Shown one piece after another: positions 8,795 to 18,277 of a stretch of 64,000 nt of DNA; position 1 is the stretch's first letter, and the number at the start of each line of letters is the position of its first letter. Source of the stretch: Gemmatales bacterium (GTDB taxonomy: Bacteria; Planctomycetota; Planctomycetia; Gemmatales; Gemmataceae); assembly GCA_026004675.1 (NCBI GenBank), contig BPJP01000009.1, forward strand, positions 62,001 to 126,000, in the 5' to 3' direction. The notes beneath the pieces were generated by a model. That model was not told where the DNA came from. It did no database searches and saw nothing but the letters and a program-made list of their open reading frames with translations. Made by a program: the position numbers and the translations under genes.

Positions 8795-11700
8795 ATGAGC
8801 CAAAAACACACGGTCGTCTTCAGCCGGTTTTTGTTGACAGCGCTGGTCTGCCTGGTTCCCTTTGGCGCAAGCAACGCAGCGGAAGACCTTCCCGAAAAGA
8901 TCAAGTTCAACCGGGATATACGACCCATTCTGTCAAACAAATGTTTCACTTGCCATGGTCCGTCGGCTAAAGATCGCAAGGGTGATTTACGTCTTGACCT
9001 GAGAGAAGGTGCTATCGACCAGAGCAAGGCGATTATCCCTGGTGACAGCTCGAAAAGCCCGGTGTATTTGCGGATCATTGAAGAAGATCCGCGCCGGCGA
9101 ATGCCTCCCCGAAAAACGGAAAAAACGCTTACCAAGAAAGAAATCGCTTTGATCAAACGTTGGATCGATCAAGGCGCTGAATACGAAGGGCATTGGGCCT
9201 ATCTGCCGATCAAGAAGCCACCAGTGCCCCAGGTCAAGGACGAAAGCTGGCCGAAAAACCCGATTGATTATTTCATCCTGGCTCGCCTGGAGAAAGAAGG
9301 TCTTCGACCAAGCCCCGAAGCGGACCGGCGGACGTTGATCCGTCGGGTGACCCTGGATTTGACAGGGCTGCCACCGACTCCCGAGGAAGTCAAGGCATTC
9401 CTCGAAGACGCGTCCGCCAAAGCTTACGAAAAACTGGTGGACCGCCTGCTGGCTTCACCGCGTTACGGCGAACACATGGCGCATTACTGGCTCGACGCGG
9501 TCCGCTACGGCGATACGCACGGCTTGCACCTCGACAACTATCGAGAAATGTGGCCTTATCGCGATTGGGTGATTCACGCTTTCAATAGCAATATGCCCTA
9601 TGACCAATTCACCATTGAACAATTGGCGGGCGATCTTTTGCCGAACGCCACAACCAGCCAGAAAGTTGCCAGCGGCTACAATCGCAACCATGTCACCACC
9701 AACGAAGGAGGATCGATTGCCGAGGAGGTCTACGTCCGCAATGTCGTGGATCGGGTCGAAACGACGGCGATCGTTTGGATGGGTTTGACCGCTGGCTGTG
9801 CCGTTTGCCACGAGCACAAATACGACCCCCTGTCGCAAAAAGAGTTCTACCAGATGTTCGCGTTTTTCAACAATCTGGACGGCAATGCGATGGACGGCAA
9901 CAAGAAAGACCCGCCCCCGATCATTCGCGTGCCCACTCCGGAACAGGAAAAGCAGCTGGCACAATTACAGGCAAGCATCGCTCGCACCCAGCAGCAGTTA
10001 AACCAGAGAAGCGAAGCAATTGAGCAAGATTTCGCCCGCTGGCTCGAGCAAGCCGCCGCCGATAAGGTCAGCAGCAATCTGCGGATCGACAACGGGCTGG
10101 TCGCCCTGATTTCACTGGATGAACGGAAAGGAGACAAAGTTGCCAATCATGTGGCTGGTGGAATGGGCGGCACCGTCCACGGCAAACCCACTTGGAAACC
10201 GGGCAAACTCGGCAACGCTTTCGAATTCAACGGCAAGAGCCATATTCGGCTGGGCAGCATCGGAGATTTCGAACGCGACCAGCCTTTCAGCTATGGTGCC
10301 TGGATCAACTGGAAGGGTGGTCCGGGAGGTATGGCCCCCGTCTCTCGAATGAACGATCGCAACGGCTATCGGGGCTACGATATCTTCATCGCTGGTGGTT
10401 CGGTCGCCGTTCACATTTTGCATCAGTGGCCCAATAACGGAATCAAGGTCACATCAGTCGGCAAGATCAAGCCGAACCAATGGCACCATGTTTTCGTTAC
10501 CTACGATGGATCGAGCAAGGCAGCTGGCGTCAAACTCTACATCGACGGCAAACCGCAAAAATTGACCGTGAATGCCGACAGCTTGAAGGCAACGATCCGC
10601 TGCAACGTCGATCTGCGTCTGGGACAGCGCTACGGCAGTGCGGGGTTCCGGGGATTGATCGACGACGTACGCCTCTATAATCGCCAGCTGAGCGATGCCG
10701 AAGTTGCCGTGCTCGCTGGGGCGGATCCGATCGCACCGATACTGGCCATTCCCGAGGCGAAACGTACTCCAGCCCAAGTGAAAACGTTGAAGACATACTA
10801 TTTGCAAAATGTAGACGGGAAGTACAAGGCACTGCAAAACCAGCTAAATCAGCTTGAATCCAGCCTGAAAAAGCTCGAGAACGCTTTGCCAACGACGTTG
10901 GTGATGAAAGAACGTGCCACGCCGAGGCAAGCCTATGTTCTGATCCGCGGTGAATACGACAAGAAAGGAGAGCCGGTCGAAAGAGCAACACCTGCTTTTC
11001 TGCCACCGATGCCCAAGGATGCACCGAAAAACCGTCTCGGCTTCGCCAAATGGCTGGTCGACCCGTCCCATCCGCTTACCTCGCGGGTAGCCGTCAACCG
11101 CCTGTGGCAGCAAGTTTTCGGCACCGGCATTGTGAAAACCGCGGAAGATTTTGGCGCACAAGGTGAATGGCCGAGCCACCCCGAACTGCTCGATTGGCTC
11201 GCCCGCCAATACATCGAAGACGGCTGGGACACCAAGAAAATGGTGAAGCGGCTGGTGATGTCTGCCACCTACAGGCAAACGTCGCGAGTGACGCCGGAGC
11301 GGCTGGCCAGGGATCCGGAAAACCGGTTGCTGTCGCGCGGACCGCGTTTCCGTCTCGATGCCGAAATGTTGCGTGACCAGGCCTTATTCGTAAGCGGTTT
11401 GCTCGTGCACAAAATGGGTGGTCCGAGCGTCAAACCGCCACAACCGGATGGGCTTTGGCGCGCAGTCGGTTACACCGGCTCGAACACCGTACGCTTCGTG
11501 GCGGACACTGGTTCGAAAATCTACCGGCGCAGCGTTTATACCTTCTGGAAACGGACCTCGCCGCCGCCTCAGATGGCCATTTTCGATGCTCCGTCGCGCG
11601 AAGCCTGCGTGCTGCGGCGCGAGCGAACCAACACGCCGCTACAAGCGCTGTTGCTGATGAACGAACAACAGTACTTCGAATGTGCTCGCCATCTGGCCCA

Positions 11701-11980
11701 GCGGATGATGAGAGAAGGAGGCAAGCAACCGCACGAGCGTCTTGCCTTCGCCTACGAGACGGTACTCGCTCGGCCTCCCGAGCCTTCGGAACTAGCTGAG
11801 TTGGCGACCGCCTACCGCGATTTCCTGGCATCTTTTCGTAAAGAACCCGAACAAGCCAGGAAGGTCATTCACGTCGGCAATTCCAAGCCCGACCCGACTT
11901 TCGACCCGGTGGAACTGGCAGCCTGGACCATGGTTGCCAACTTGATCCTGAACCTGGATGAAACCGTGACCAAGGAATAG
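8795..11980 (+). CDS. PSD1-type planctomycete cytochrome C/DUF1549/LamG/DUF1553 protein
   Basis: The 1061-residue secreted protein has a signal peptide (residues 1 to about 28). A planctomycete-type cytochrome C domain follows, with a single haem-binding CFTCH at C50-H54 and the typical FNRDIRPILSNKC lead-in. DUF1549 starts near residue 154 (NPIDYFILARLEKEGL), a LamG/concanavalin-like lectin domain lies at about 435-645, and DUF1553 at about 745-990 (FAKWLVDP, RLWQQVFG, NTPLQALLLMN). This architecture is a hallmark of planctomycetes; such proteins are proposed to act in polysaccharide breakdown outside the cytoplasm together with their DUF1501 partners, but no reaction is established. The DUF1501 gene begins 24 bases after its stop. 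Its promoter overlaps a palindrome. Confidence 0.95.
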   Translation: MSQKHTVVFSRFLLTALVCLVPFGASNAAEDLPEKIKFNRDIRPILSNKCFTCHGPSAKDRKGDLRLDLREGAIDQSKAIIPGDSSKSPVYLRIIEEDPRRRMPPRKTEKTLTKKEIALIKRWIDQGAEYEGHWAYLPIKKPPVPQVKDESWPKNPIDYFILARLEKEGLRPSPEADRRTLIRRVTLDLTGLPPTPEEVKAFLEDASAKAYEKLVDRLLASPRYGEHMAHYWLDAVRYGDTHGLHLDNYREMWPYRDWVIHAFNSNMPYDQFTIEQLAGDLLPNATTSQKVASGYNRNHVTTNEGGSIAEEVYVRNVVDRVETTAIVWMGLTAGCAVCHEHKYDPLSQKEFYQMFAFFNNLDGNAMDGNKKDPPPIIRVPTPEQEKQLAQLQASIARTQQQLNQRSEAIEQDFARWLEQAAADKVSSNLRIDNGLVALISLDERKGDKVANHVAGGMGGTVHGKPTWKPGKLGNAFEFNGKSHIRLGSIGDFERDQPFSYGAWINWKGGPGGMAPVSRMNDRNGYRGYDIFIAGGSVAVHILHQWPNNGIKVTSVGKIKPNQWHHVFVTYDGSSKAAGVKLYIDGKPQKLTVNADSLKATIRCNVDLRLGQRYGSAGFRGLIDDVRLYNRQLSDAEVAVLAGADPIAPILAIPEAKRTPAQVKTLKTYYLQNVDGKYKALQNQLNQLESSLKKLENALPTTLVMKERATPRQAYVLIRGEYDKKGEPVERATPAFLPPMPKDAPKNRLGFAKWLVDPSHPLTSRVAVNRLWQQVFGTGIVKTAEDFGAQGEWPSHPELLDWLARQYIEDGWDTKKMVKRLVMSATYRQTSRVTPERLARDPENRLLSRGPRFRLDAEMLRDQALFVSGLLVHKMGGPSVKPPQPDGLWRAVGYTGSNTVRFVADTGSKIYRRSVYTFWKRTSPPPQMAIFDAPSREACVLRRERTNTPLQALLLMNEQQYFECARHLAQRMMREGGKQPHERLAFAYETVLARPPEPSELAELATAYRDFLASFRKEPEQARKVIHVGNSKPDPTFDPVELAAWTMVANLILNLDETVTKE

Positions 11981-12004
11981 CAAGACAACTGGGAGGAACG
12001 ATCG

Positions 12005-13468
12005 ATGGGTCCCATTGAAGAATACATCCAACTGGAAACAAGGCGTCAGTTCTTTGGCCGGTGTGCTCTCGGATTGGGAACGGCAGCCCTATTGAGTCTG
12101 TTGCAGGAGGAATATCTGCGGGCGGCCACCGGCAACGCAGCCCGTGGCGGTCTGCCCGACCTGCCGCATTTTACTCCCAAAGCCAAGCGGGTCATCTATC
12201 TCTTCATGTCCGGCGCCCCCTCGCAGATGGACCTGTTTGATTACAAACCGAAAATGAAGGACTGGTTCGACAAGGACCTGCCTGATTCGGTTCGACAGGG
12301 ACAACGGCTGACAACGATGACCTCCGGGCAAAAGCGGTTTCCAATCGCCCCGTCGATCTACAAATTCAAAAAGCACGGGCAATGCGGTGCCGAAGTAAGC
12401 GAGCTGCTGCCACACTTGGCGACGGTCGTCGATGATCTCGCGATTATTCGCAGTGTGCACACCGAAGCCATCAACCACGACCCGGCGATCACCTACATTC
12501 AGACGGGCAATCAGATACCCGGTCGTCCCAGTCTCGGTGCCTGGTTGAGCTATGGCCTGGGAAGCGAAAATCGGAATTTGCCGGCGTTCATCGTAATGAA
12601 TTCGACCTGGTCAGCCAAACGACCGGCACAAGCGCTTTACAACCGCCTATGGGGATCGGGGTTTTTGCCGTCGAAACACCAGGGGGTCTTGCTGCGCTCG
12701 CAAGGAGATCCGGTACTTTTCCTGAATAATCCTTCGGGAGTCGATGCGGCCGTTCGCCGGCGGATGCTCGATTCGCTTAGCCGCCTGAATCAGAAACATT
12801 TCGACGAAGTGGGAGACCCGGAGACCCATGCTCGGATCGCCCAGTACGAAATGGCGTTTCGCATGCAGAAGTCGGTGCCGGAATTGACCGACTTGTCGAA
12901 CGAGCCAAAAAACGTGCTCGAGATGTATGGTCCTGACGTCGAGAAACCGGGTACCTTCGCCTATCATTGCCTCCTGGCTCGTCGTTTGGCCGAGCGGGAC
13001 GTTCGTTGCGTGCAGATTTTCCACCGTGGTTGGGACCACCACGGCGCTTTGCCCCGTGATCTGCCGCTACAGTGCCGCGATATCGATCAGCCGGCCGCAG
13101 CGTTGATCAAAGACCTCAAGCAGCGAGGCTTGCTGAATGATACGCTGGTCATTTGGGGCGGCGAATTCGGCAGGACCATCTACTGCCAGGGAACTTTGAC
13201 GCGAACGAACTATGGTCGAGACCATCATCCGCGTTGCTTCACGATGTGGATGGCTGGTGCTGGGATCAAAGGGGGCGTCACTTTCGGCGAAACCGACGAC
13301 TTCTCCTACAACATCGTCAAAGACCCCGTCCATATCCGCGATATCAACGCCACCATTTTGCACCTGATGGGCATCGACCACAAACGTTTCAGTGTGCAAC
13401 ATCGCGGACTGGACCAGCGTCTGACCGGAGTGGAACCCGCGGCGCCGATCGAAGGGATTCTGACCTGA
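12005..13468 (+). CDS. DUF1501 family protein, PSD1 partner
   Basis: The 487-residue protein belongs to the DUF1501 family, which is related in fold to alkaline-phosphatase/sulfatase-like enzymes. Near the N-terminus it carries a twin-arginine-like signal, RRQFFGRC followed by a hydrophobic stretch, suggesting Tat export in folded form. Family segments include [48 protein letters not shown] and [21 protein letters not shown]. The ATG at 12005 is preceded by GGGAGG at 11990-11995. The gene is tightly coupled to the PSD1 gene (24-base gap) and followed by a strong terminator, so the two form one operon. Substrate unknown; a role in handling complex or sulfated polysaccharide is only suggested by context. 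Confidence 0.94.
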   Translation: MGPIEEYIQLETRRQFFGRCALGLGTAALLSLLQEEYLRAATGNAARGGLPDLPHFTPKAKRVIYLFMSGAPSQMDLFDYKPKMKDWFDKDLPDSVRQGQRLTTMTSGQKRFPIAPSIYKFKKHGQCGAEVSELLPHLATVVDDLAIIRSVHTEAINHDPAITYIQTGNQIPGRPSLGAWLSYGLGSENRNLPAFIVMNSTWSAKRPAQALYNRLWGSGFLPSKHQGVLLRSQGDPVLFLNNPSGVDAAVRRRMLDSLSRLNQKHFDEVGDPETHARIAQYEMAFRMQKSVPELTDLSNEPKNVLEMYGPDVEKPGTFAYHCLLARRLAERDVRCVQIFHRGWDHHGALPRDLPLQCRDIDQPAAALIKDLKQRGLLNDTLVIWGGEFGRTIYCQGTLTRTNYGRDHHPRCFTMWMAGAGIKGGVTFGETDDFSYNIVKDPVHIRDINATILHLMGIDHKRFSVQHRGLDQRLTGVEPAAPIEGILT

Positions 13469-13498
13469 TCATGCCTGCAAAAAGACGGCTTCGTCATG

Positions 13499-13535
13499 CC
13501 GGCCGGTGACGTTGATCCCCGGCCGGTAGTTTTTT
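13499..13535 (+). terminator. Intrinsic terminator of the PSD1-DUF1501 operon
   Basis: Two copies of the self-complementary CCGGCCGG (13499-13506 and 13519-13526) form an 8-bp stem with a 12-base loop. TAG and a run of six T (13530-13535) follow. Confidence 0.82.
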
Positions 13536-13599
13536 GCTTGCGCGTCCTCTTCCATGCCAGTCGTGCTCCAAAAACCCCTTCGCCTGCGTCAGCAACAAT

Positions 13600-13605
13600 T
13601 ACAAT
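13600..13605 (+). promoter_or_regulatory. -10-like box before the subtilase gene
   Basis: TACAAT at 13600-13605 matches five of six -10 positions, in an A/T-rich patch just after the upstream terminator. The -35 is not convincing. It lies 12 bases before the ATG at 13618 and 39 before the alternative at 13645. Confidence 0.3.
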
Positions 13606-13617
13606 AACAAGACTGGT

Positions 13618-14439
13618 ATGGGAGAATCGGCCGCCGGCAACGTTATGTCCGTTTTCGAAGAAATCTTCGCTCTTTTGACACCCGAACGGCTGCTCCACGA
13701 TCCAGCAGCCACGGGGGAAGGGATAAAAGTATGCGTCGTCGACAGCGGCGTCGATCGGGCCACGCTCGAAGCAAAACACAATCGGGAAGGCCGAACCATT
13801 CTGCCTGTCGAAGGCGGCATTTTTCAGCCAGGCAAAGCGGAACCATTACCCTATGAAGGCCGGCAAAGCACGCCGCACGGCACGACCGTAGCCGATATTA
13901 TTTTGACGCTCGCCCCACGGGTGAAGATTTTCTCGGCCGATGTTTTCGGGCCACAAGGGAGTTGCGACGTCGACGTGGTCATTCAGGCCCTTCGCTGGGC
14001 GACGGACCATTGGCAATGCAAGATCATCAATTTGTCGTTGGGCGTTCCGGAAAGCCGGCTGCAAACCTTGCCTCGGAGACAGAACCTGCAGCGAGCCATC
14101 GAAGAATGCTACTTCAAAGACGTGGTGGTGATCGCCGCCGCAGACAATGACCATCCCCTCTGCCGTTCGTATCCCGCATTGTTTGCGCCGCCGTTATTAT
14201 CGGTCGATAAAGGGATATTCGACGATCCGCTGCAAGTGGTTTATCACCTGCGCGATCAAGTAGAATTCAAGGCGCACAGCCGAGGTTATCTCGGTCCGTT
14301 CGCGCAGGAGCCGGCGACAAGTTGGGCGGCCCCCCATGTGACTGGCATTGCCGCTCGCATCCTCTCTTTGCGACCGAACCTCAAACCTTTCGAAGTGAAA
14401 ACCATCTTGTACTGGTTGTTTCAAGGACAGTCCACATAG
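13618..14439 (+). CDS. Small subtilisin-like (S8 family) serine protease
   Basis: The product is 273 residues from ATG 13618 (264 from the alternative ATG 13645; neither has a clear ribosome binding site). The catalytic triad is visible: Asp42 in VVDSGVD, His87 in PHGTTVA and Ser235 in ATSWAAPH, the usual GTSMAAPH block with small changes. The oxyanion-hole Asn is kept in AAADNDHP. There is no signal peptide, propeptide or C-terminal extension, so it is a minimal catalytic domain probably located in the cytoplasm. Bacterial subtilases are mostly exported and made as zymogens, which makes this one unusual. It stands alone between a terminator and a small secreted-protein gene. The protease call is firm from the triad; target proteins are unknown. 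Confidence 0.9.
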   Translation: MGESAAGNVMSVFEEIFALLTPERLLHDPAATGEGIKVCVVDSGVDRATLEAKHNREGRTILPVEGGIFQPGKAEPLPYEGRQSTPHGTTVADIILTLAPRVKIFSADVFGPQGSCDVDVVIQALRWATDHWQCKIINLSLGVPESRLQTLPRRQNLQRAIEECYFKDVVVIAAADNDHPLCRSYPALFAPPLLSVDKGIFDDPLQVVYHLRDQVEFKAHSRGYLGPFAQEPATSWAAPHVTGIAARILSLRPNLKPFEVKTILYWLFQGQST

Positions 14440-14597
14440 GTTCAAATTTGGCCGAAAAACGGATTGAGTCAGTTGGTCAGCGTCTGGCAGCGCAGGTGCC
14501 AGGCGAAAGACGAAGAATCGGCGAACAGTCACAGACACGGCGCCGATATTGAAAGCATGGACCCCATTCAATCATGCTGCACCTTGGGAGAAGGGGA

Positions 14598-15032
14598 ATG
14601 ATGCGACAGGGATTGTCTCTCGCTTTGGCCGTCGGTCTCACCGCTGTAGGGTTGCTTCGTTCGGAAACGCCGCCGACTGGCCCGGCCATGCCACGCTTTC
14701 TGCCCACCCGTTTTACACCAATCCATCCGCTTCACCGAAGCGATGAGAAGAAACTGCAAACCTGGTCCGGCAAATTCGGTCACGGCGAAAACTACGAGTG
14801 GCTTGTTGGCCGACTTTATTATCTGCACGTTCGCCAATGCTGGACGCTTCGTTACGCACCCATCGATGTTGCCGACAGGTACGGCGGCAGCGTCACGCTT
14901 GTGGGCGCGGGGAATATGGAACATTTCAAGGAAGGCCAACGGGTTTATGTGACCGGCTATTTGTTGAATCCCGAATCGAAGTCGCCGGCACCCCGCTTTC
15001 GCGTGGCCAGTATCCGCCTTTTGAACTATTGA
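14598..15032 (+). CDS. Small secreted hypothetical protein
   Basis: The 144-residue protein has a hydrophobic signal peptide (residues 4 to about 22) and a mature part of about 120 residues. I do not recognise a family. The C-terminal half (GGSVTLVGAGNMEHF, QRVYVTGYLLNP, FRVASIRLLNY) alternates short beta strands and glycine turns in a way that resembles an OB-fold, but this is only a pattern judgement. ATG 14598 follows GGGAGAAGGGG with a suitable gap; a second ATG immediately after it is also possible. Confidence 0.7.
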   Translation: MMRQGLSLALAVGLTAVGLLRSETPPTGPAMPRFLPTRFTPIHPLHRSDEKKLQTWSGKFGHGENYEWLVGRLYYLHVRQCWTLRYAPIDVADRYGGSVTLVGAGNMEHFKEGQRVYVTGYLLNPESKSPAPRFRVASIRLLNY

Positions 15033-15041
15033 GCGGCATCT

Positions 15042-15068
15042 GCTCCCGTCACTTCTGCTGGCGGGAGC
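15042..15068. terminator. Hairpin at a convergent gene junction
   Basis: Perfect 7-bp arms GCTCCCG (15042-15048) and CGGGAGC (15062-15068) flank a 13-base loop between the convergent genes ending at 15032 (+) and 15049 (-). No T-run follows, so it may act as a weak bidirectional terminator. Confidence 0.4.
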
Positions 15069-15543
15069 GTTGAAGAATCCATGAACCACCGAGTTCCGCG
15101 AACATCACCGCTCCGAACCAGCGGATACCGCCAGCGCCGAAGACGACAGTAGCACTGAAAATGATGAAGGCCAGAAAACTGTGCACGAGGAAGCCGATCC
15201 AGGCACGCCGTTCGTCGTATCGCGACGGTGCGAGCCACCAGTAGAGGGCGTCGCCTGCCCAAACGAGCAGAAACAGATAATTGACGAAAACACCGGCACC
15301 GAATCCGCTCTCGCGTTCGGTGTGCTCGAACGCTTTCTGGTGCGACCAGTCATGGTAGAAATGAAAAGCGCAGACCACGTGTGCTCCACAAGCGAGCACG
15401 CCGACACTCCACAAACAGCGAGACCAACGCCAATGCCTGCGTCTGAGGTTGATCGCCCCCGCATAGCAGAGAAGCGACGCGATGATCGTCGCGAACGTCA
15501 AGTTCGCCCCAGCTTGTGAAACTGTGTTGGTGCAAGCTTCCAT
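15049..15543 (-). CDS. Four-helix integral membrane protein, function unknown
   Basis: The 164-residue protein shows about four hydrophobic segments (residues about 16-34, 44-62, 83-103 and 115-140) separated by short charged loops. It has histidines in or near the second segment (HVVCAFHFYHDWSHQ) that could bind metal or haem, but I recognise no family. The frame starts at ATG 15543, directly behind a strong hairpin at 15550-15590 and without a recognisable ribosome binding site, so translation may be weak or controlled. It follows DUF2203 on the same strand. Confidence 0.72.
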   Translation of the reverse strand: MEACTNTVSQAGANLTFATIIASLLCYAGAINLRRRHWRWSRCLWSVGVLACGAHVVCAFHFYHDWSHQKAFEHTERESGFGAGVFVNYLFLLVWAGDALYWWLAPSRYDERRAWIGFLVHSFLAFIIFSATVVFGAGGIRWFGAVMFAELGGSWILQRSRQQK

Positions 15544-15549
15544 AAATCA

Positions 15550-15590
15550 AGCAGGGAACCCGTTGCACCTCGACAACGGGTTCCCTTGCT
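15550..15590 (-). terminator. Strong hairpin between DUF2203 and the membrane protein gene
   Basis: A perfect 12-bp stem, GGGAACCCGTTG (15554-15565) and CAACGGGTTCCC (15574-15585), with an 8-base loop, is extended by four outer base pairs (AGCA/TGCT) past a bulged T. On the - strand it follows the DUF2203 stop and ends 6 bases before the next start codon (15543). The trailing sequence TTGATTTATG is only moderately T-rich. It may end DUF2203 transcription or control the downstream start. Confidence 0.6.
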
Positions 15591-15616
15591 GCGGGCATGG
15601 CGGACAGGGGATGTTC

Positions 15617-16105
15617 TTAACCTTTTCGCCGAGAACGCCTCGGCTTCGGATCAACCCAATTGGCCGGGATTTTTCGCAAGGTGTTATCATCGGCGTAATG
15701 CCATTCGATCAAAGTGTCTTGCTCTGGCGTCCAGCTGAAATAGGCTTTTCGGCTATTGACGCGTGTGGGAAAGCCGACCCGGCCCGTTTCTTCATCAAGC
15801 AGGGTCACTCCCAGCGATTCGAGTTCTGCGATGGCAACTTGGATATTCTTTTCGCAGGCATCGATGTCATCTTGCAATTGGTATCGGCGGGCGCGCTCGG
15901 CCCAGGGCAGATTGCGCCGGCAGCGCTCGAGCCGAATCTGTTCCGGCAACAGTTTTGTCAGTTCCTGCCTGGCACTGAGAATGCTCTCGACGATGTGTCG
16001 AACCAGGGGCAGCATTTTTCGCGCTGTCGTTAAAGTCAACACCGTGCCGAACCGACCCGGCTTCTCCGACGCACTCGATGTCGTATCACCAAGATATTCG
16101 CTCAT
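15617..16105 (-). CDS. DUF2203 family protein
   Basis: The 162-residue product matches the DUF2203 pattern. An N-terminal helical stretch begins near LTLTTARKMLPLVRHIVESI, and the C-terminal part reads LGVTLLDEETGRVGFPT, YFSWTPEQDTLIEWHY, which is the diagnostic region. No biochemical role is known for the family; the proteins are small and cytoplasmic. ATG 16105 is chosen because a strong GGGGAGGGGAGG abuts it, while the frame extends upstream only from a TTG at 16123. It is followed by a strong hairpin. Confidence 0.85.
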   Translation of the reverse strand: MSEYLGDTTSSASEKPGRFGTVLTLTTARKMLPLVRHIVESILSARQELTKLLPEQIRLERCRRNLPWAERARRYQLQDDIDACEKNIQVAIAELESLGVTLLDEETGRVGFPTRVNSRKAYFSWTPEQDTLIEWHYADDNTLRKIPANWVDPKPRRSRRKG

Positions 16106-16369
16106 CCTCCCCTCCCCGAGCAATAGCTGAGTGTTCTCCCTCTATGTCTATGATAGTTCGGAGATCAAGGGGGGAATCTTCCCTAAAACCCCAAGCACAT
16201 TCCTGTCTCTGGCCCGGTTCACGATAAGAAATAACTCTCGGTAAAACCATGCCGTGCAGTTCGATCTCGAAGAAGGTCATCCAGAAGCGGTAACATCGAT
16301 CGTGACGGCGACACGCGATGTGACGGATGAGCGTTTACAGAACGGTTGCGAAAGCATCGAAGAAGTGTT

Positions 16370-17386
16370 TCATCGAGCGTCACTATCGTTCAACGACACG
16401 GGTTTTCCGGTAGCGGCCGATTTCACAGCGGCGGCCACAACTTCGACCGCTCGTCTCGCTTCGACAGGGCGGACGACATCCGGCTTTTTTCCAGTGGCGA
16501 TACATTCCGCGAAATAGCGCATTTCTTCGCGCAAGGCTCCAACCGTTTCTCCGTGCATGGTGGGCCAATAAGTCGTATCAGGGCAGGAGACGCCGTTTTT
16601 GCCGTGAACGACGACGTTCATATCTGCGCCATGAACGTAAACGGCTCCCTGCGTGCCAATGATTTCAAGTTGTTCGTGAATTCGAAACGGTGTCGATGCG
16701 GGCAAGAACCAGACGTTTTCGATCACGCCGATGGCACCCGAATCGAAGCGGTACATCGCCCAGCCAACGTCCGGGTTCTTGAGTTGGCGAACGCTGTGAG
16801 TCTGGGCAAAAACGGATCGGACATTGGCACCCGACAGCCATAACATCAAGTCTGTATCGTGGATGCCATCGCCCAGCAACGGGTCGATTTTTTCCAATAC
16901 CGATCGGCTGCGTTCGGCGGGGATGTTCCGCCTGGCGTACATCGAAACGATTTGGCCGATCTCCCCTTTTCGTATCTGCTCGCGAATCACAGCGTAACGA
17001 GGATTGAACCGGCAAATGTGCCCGACCATGAGAATCCGTCCGGCTTTGTCGGCCATCTTGATCATGCGATCGCAATCCGCAACGGTCCGAGCCATTGGCT
17101 TTTCCAAAAGCACGTGTTTACCGGCACGAAGAGCGGCCAGCGTCGGTGCCGTATGGTCGTCCACATGCGTCACGATACTGACGGCTTCGATCTCTGAATC
17201 AGCCAACAAGTCGTGGTAATCGGCATAGGATTTGGGGACATTCAAACGGCGCTGGATTTCTTTGCGTCGGCGATCCTGTCGCGTGCAGACGGCGCGGAGG
17301 TCGACATTCGGCAAAGAGGAGGCGACTTCGGCATGTTTTTCGCCAAAGAACCCCAGACCGATCACACCGTAGCCGATGGTCCTCAT
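16370..17386 (-). CDS. Gfo/Idh/MocA family NAD(P)-dependent oxidoreductase
   Basis: The 338-residue protein has an N-terminal Rossmann fold (GVIGLGFFGEKHAEV) and the family EKP motif in LLEKPMARTVADCDRM, whose lysine is a usual catalytic residue of sugar and inositol dehydrogenases. The C-terminal half is the alpha/beta dimerisation domain. The likely reaction is NAD(P)-linked oxidation or reduction of a sugar, cyclitol or amino-sugar substrate that cannot be specified. The start is fixed by context: the dapB stop lies one base upstream of ATG 17386, so the two genes are probably translationally coupled. The frame is open further upstream, but that part lies entirely within dapB. Confidence 0.92.
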   Translation of the reverse strand: MRTIGYGVIGLGFFGEKHAEVASSLPNVDLRAVCTRQDRRRKEIQRRLNVPKSYADYHDLLADSEIEAVSIVTHVDDHTAPTLAALRAGKHVLLEKPMARTVADCDRMIKMADKAGRILMVGHICRFNPRYAVIREQIRKGEIGQIVSMYARRNIPAERSRSVLEKIDPLLGDGIHDTDLMLWLSGANVRSVFAQTHSVRQLKNPDVGWAMYRFDSGAIGVIENVWFLPASTPFRIHEQLEIIGTQGAVYVHGADMNVVVHGKNGVSCPDTTYWPTMHGETVGALREEMRYFAECIATGKKPDVVRPVEARRAVEVVAAAVKSAATGKPVSLNDSDAR

Positions 17387-17387
17387 G

Positions 17388-18182
17388 TTACAACCCCAGC
17401 ACGTCGTCCATGGTATAGCGTCGTGCCGGCCGGTTGGCGAGGAACTTGGCAGCCTGTAACGCGCCGCGTGCGTAGCAGTCTCGGCTATGAGCGCGATGGA
17501 CCAGCTCCATGGTTTCGCCGAGGGTACTGAAGATGATGGTATGCTCGCCCACATTGTCGCCGACGCGTACTGCGTGGATGCCGATTTCGTGGGGTGGCCT
17601 GGCGCCGACGTCGCCTTCCCGGCCATGGCGAAGCTCAGTCTGTCCCATGGCTTGCTGGATCAGTCGGGCAAAGTGTAATGCCGTACCGCTTGGCGAGTCT
17701 TTTTTGAAGCGATGATGCCTTTCGATGATTTCGACGTCGAAATCTCTATCTTTGAGGATCGTGCCGGCCATTTGTGCCAGTTTCATGAGCACGTTGACGG
17801 CAAGGCTCATGTTGGGCGCCATGAGCAAGGCGATATGGTGGGCGGCCGCCTCAATCTCCTGTTTCTGCTCCGCAGTATGTCCGGTTGTTGCGACGACCAA
17901 CGGAATCTTGCGGTCCAGACAAATGGGAAGAACAGCCATGGTTCCCGAAGGCAGGGAGAAGTCGACCATGACATCCGGTCGTTTGTCGATAGCGGGTTCG
18001 GTGGCGACACAAATTCCCAAAGGGCCAGTTCCGCAAACCTCCCCGATATCGCGTCCCTGGGCAGGATGATCGGGTGCCTCGAGGACGGCGCCAAGCTCGA
18101 AATCCGGATCGTCCTTGGCCAGATGAACCAGACGTTGTCCCATTCGACCACAAGCACCGTTGATGCCAAGTATGACTTTCAT
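17388..18182 (-). CDS. dapB: 4-hydroxy-tetrahydrodipicolinate reductase DapB
   Basis: The 264-residue product matches DapB, which reduces 4-hydroxy-tetrahydrodipicolinate with NAD(P)H in the lysine/diaminopimelate pathway. It has the N-terminal nucleotide site GINGACGRMGQ, the VDFSLPSG segment and the catalytic block ERHHRFKKDSPSGTA with paired histidines and the Lys-Asp-Ser-Pro-Ser-Gly loop. The C-terminal NVGEHTIIF and HRAHSRDCYARGAL segments are also typical. ATG 18182 is preceded by GGTGGGAG. One base separates its stop from the oxidoreductase start. No other lysine-pathway gene lies in the window. Its presence fits a cell making diaminopimelate. Confidence 0.96.
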   Translation of the reverse strand: MKVILGINGACGRMGQRLVHLAKDDPDFELGAVLEAPDHPAQGRDIGEVCGTGPLGICVATEPAIDKRPDVMVDFSLPSGTMAVLPICLDRKIPLVVATTGHTAEQKQEIEAAAHHIALLMAPNMSLAVNVLMKLAQMAGTILKDRDFDVEIIERHHRFKKDSPSGTALHFARLIQQAMGQTELRHGREGDVGARPPHEIGIHAVRVGDNVGEHTIIFSTLGETMELVHRAHSRDCYARGALQAAKFLANRPARRYTMDDVLGL

Positions 18183-18277
18183 AGCGCACTCCCACCTGGC
18201 GACTTGCTCTTTTCAATCCTGGTTTATCTTGCGAGCCTGGCGGGACTTTTCAACGGTCGAAACATGACGGCCTGCCA

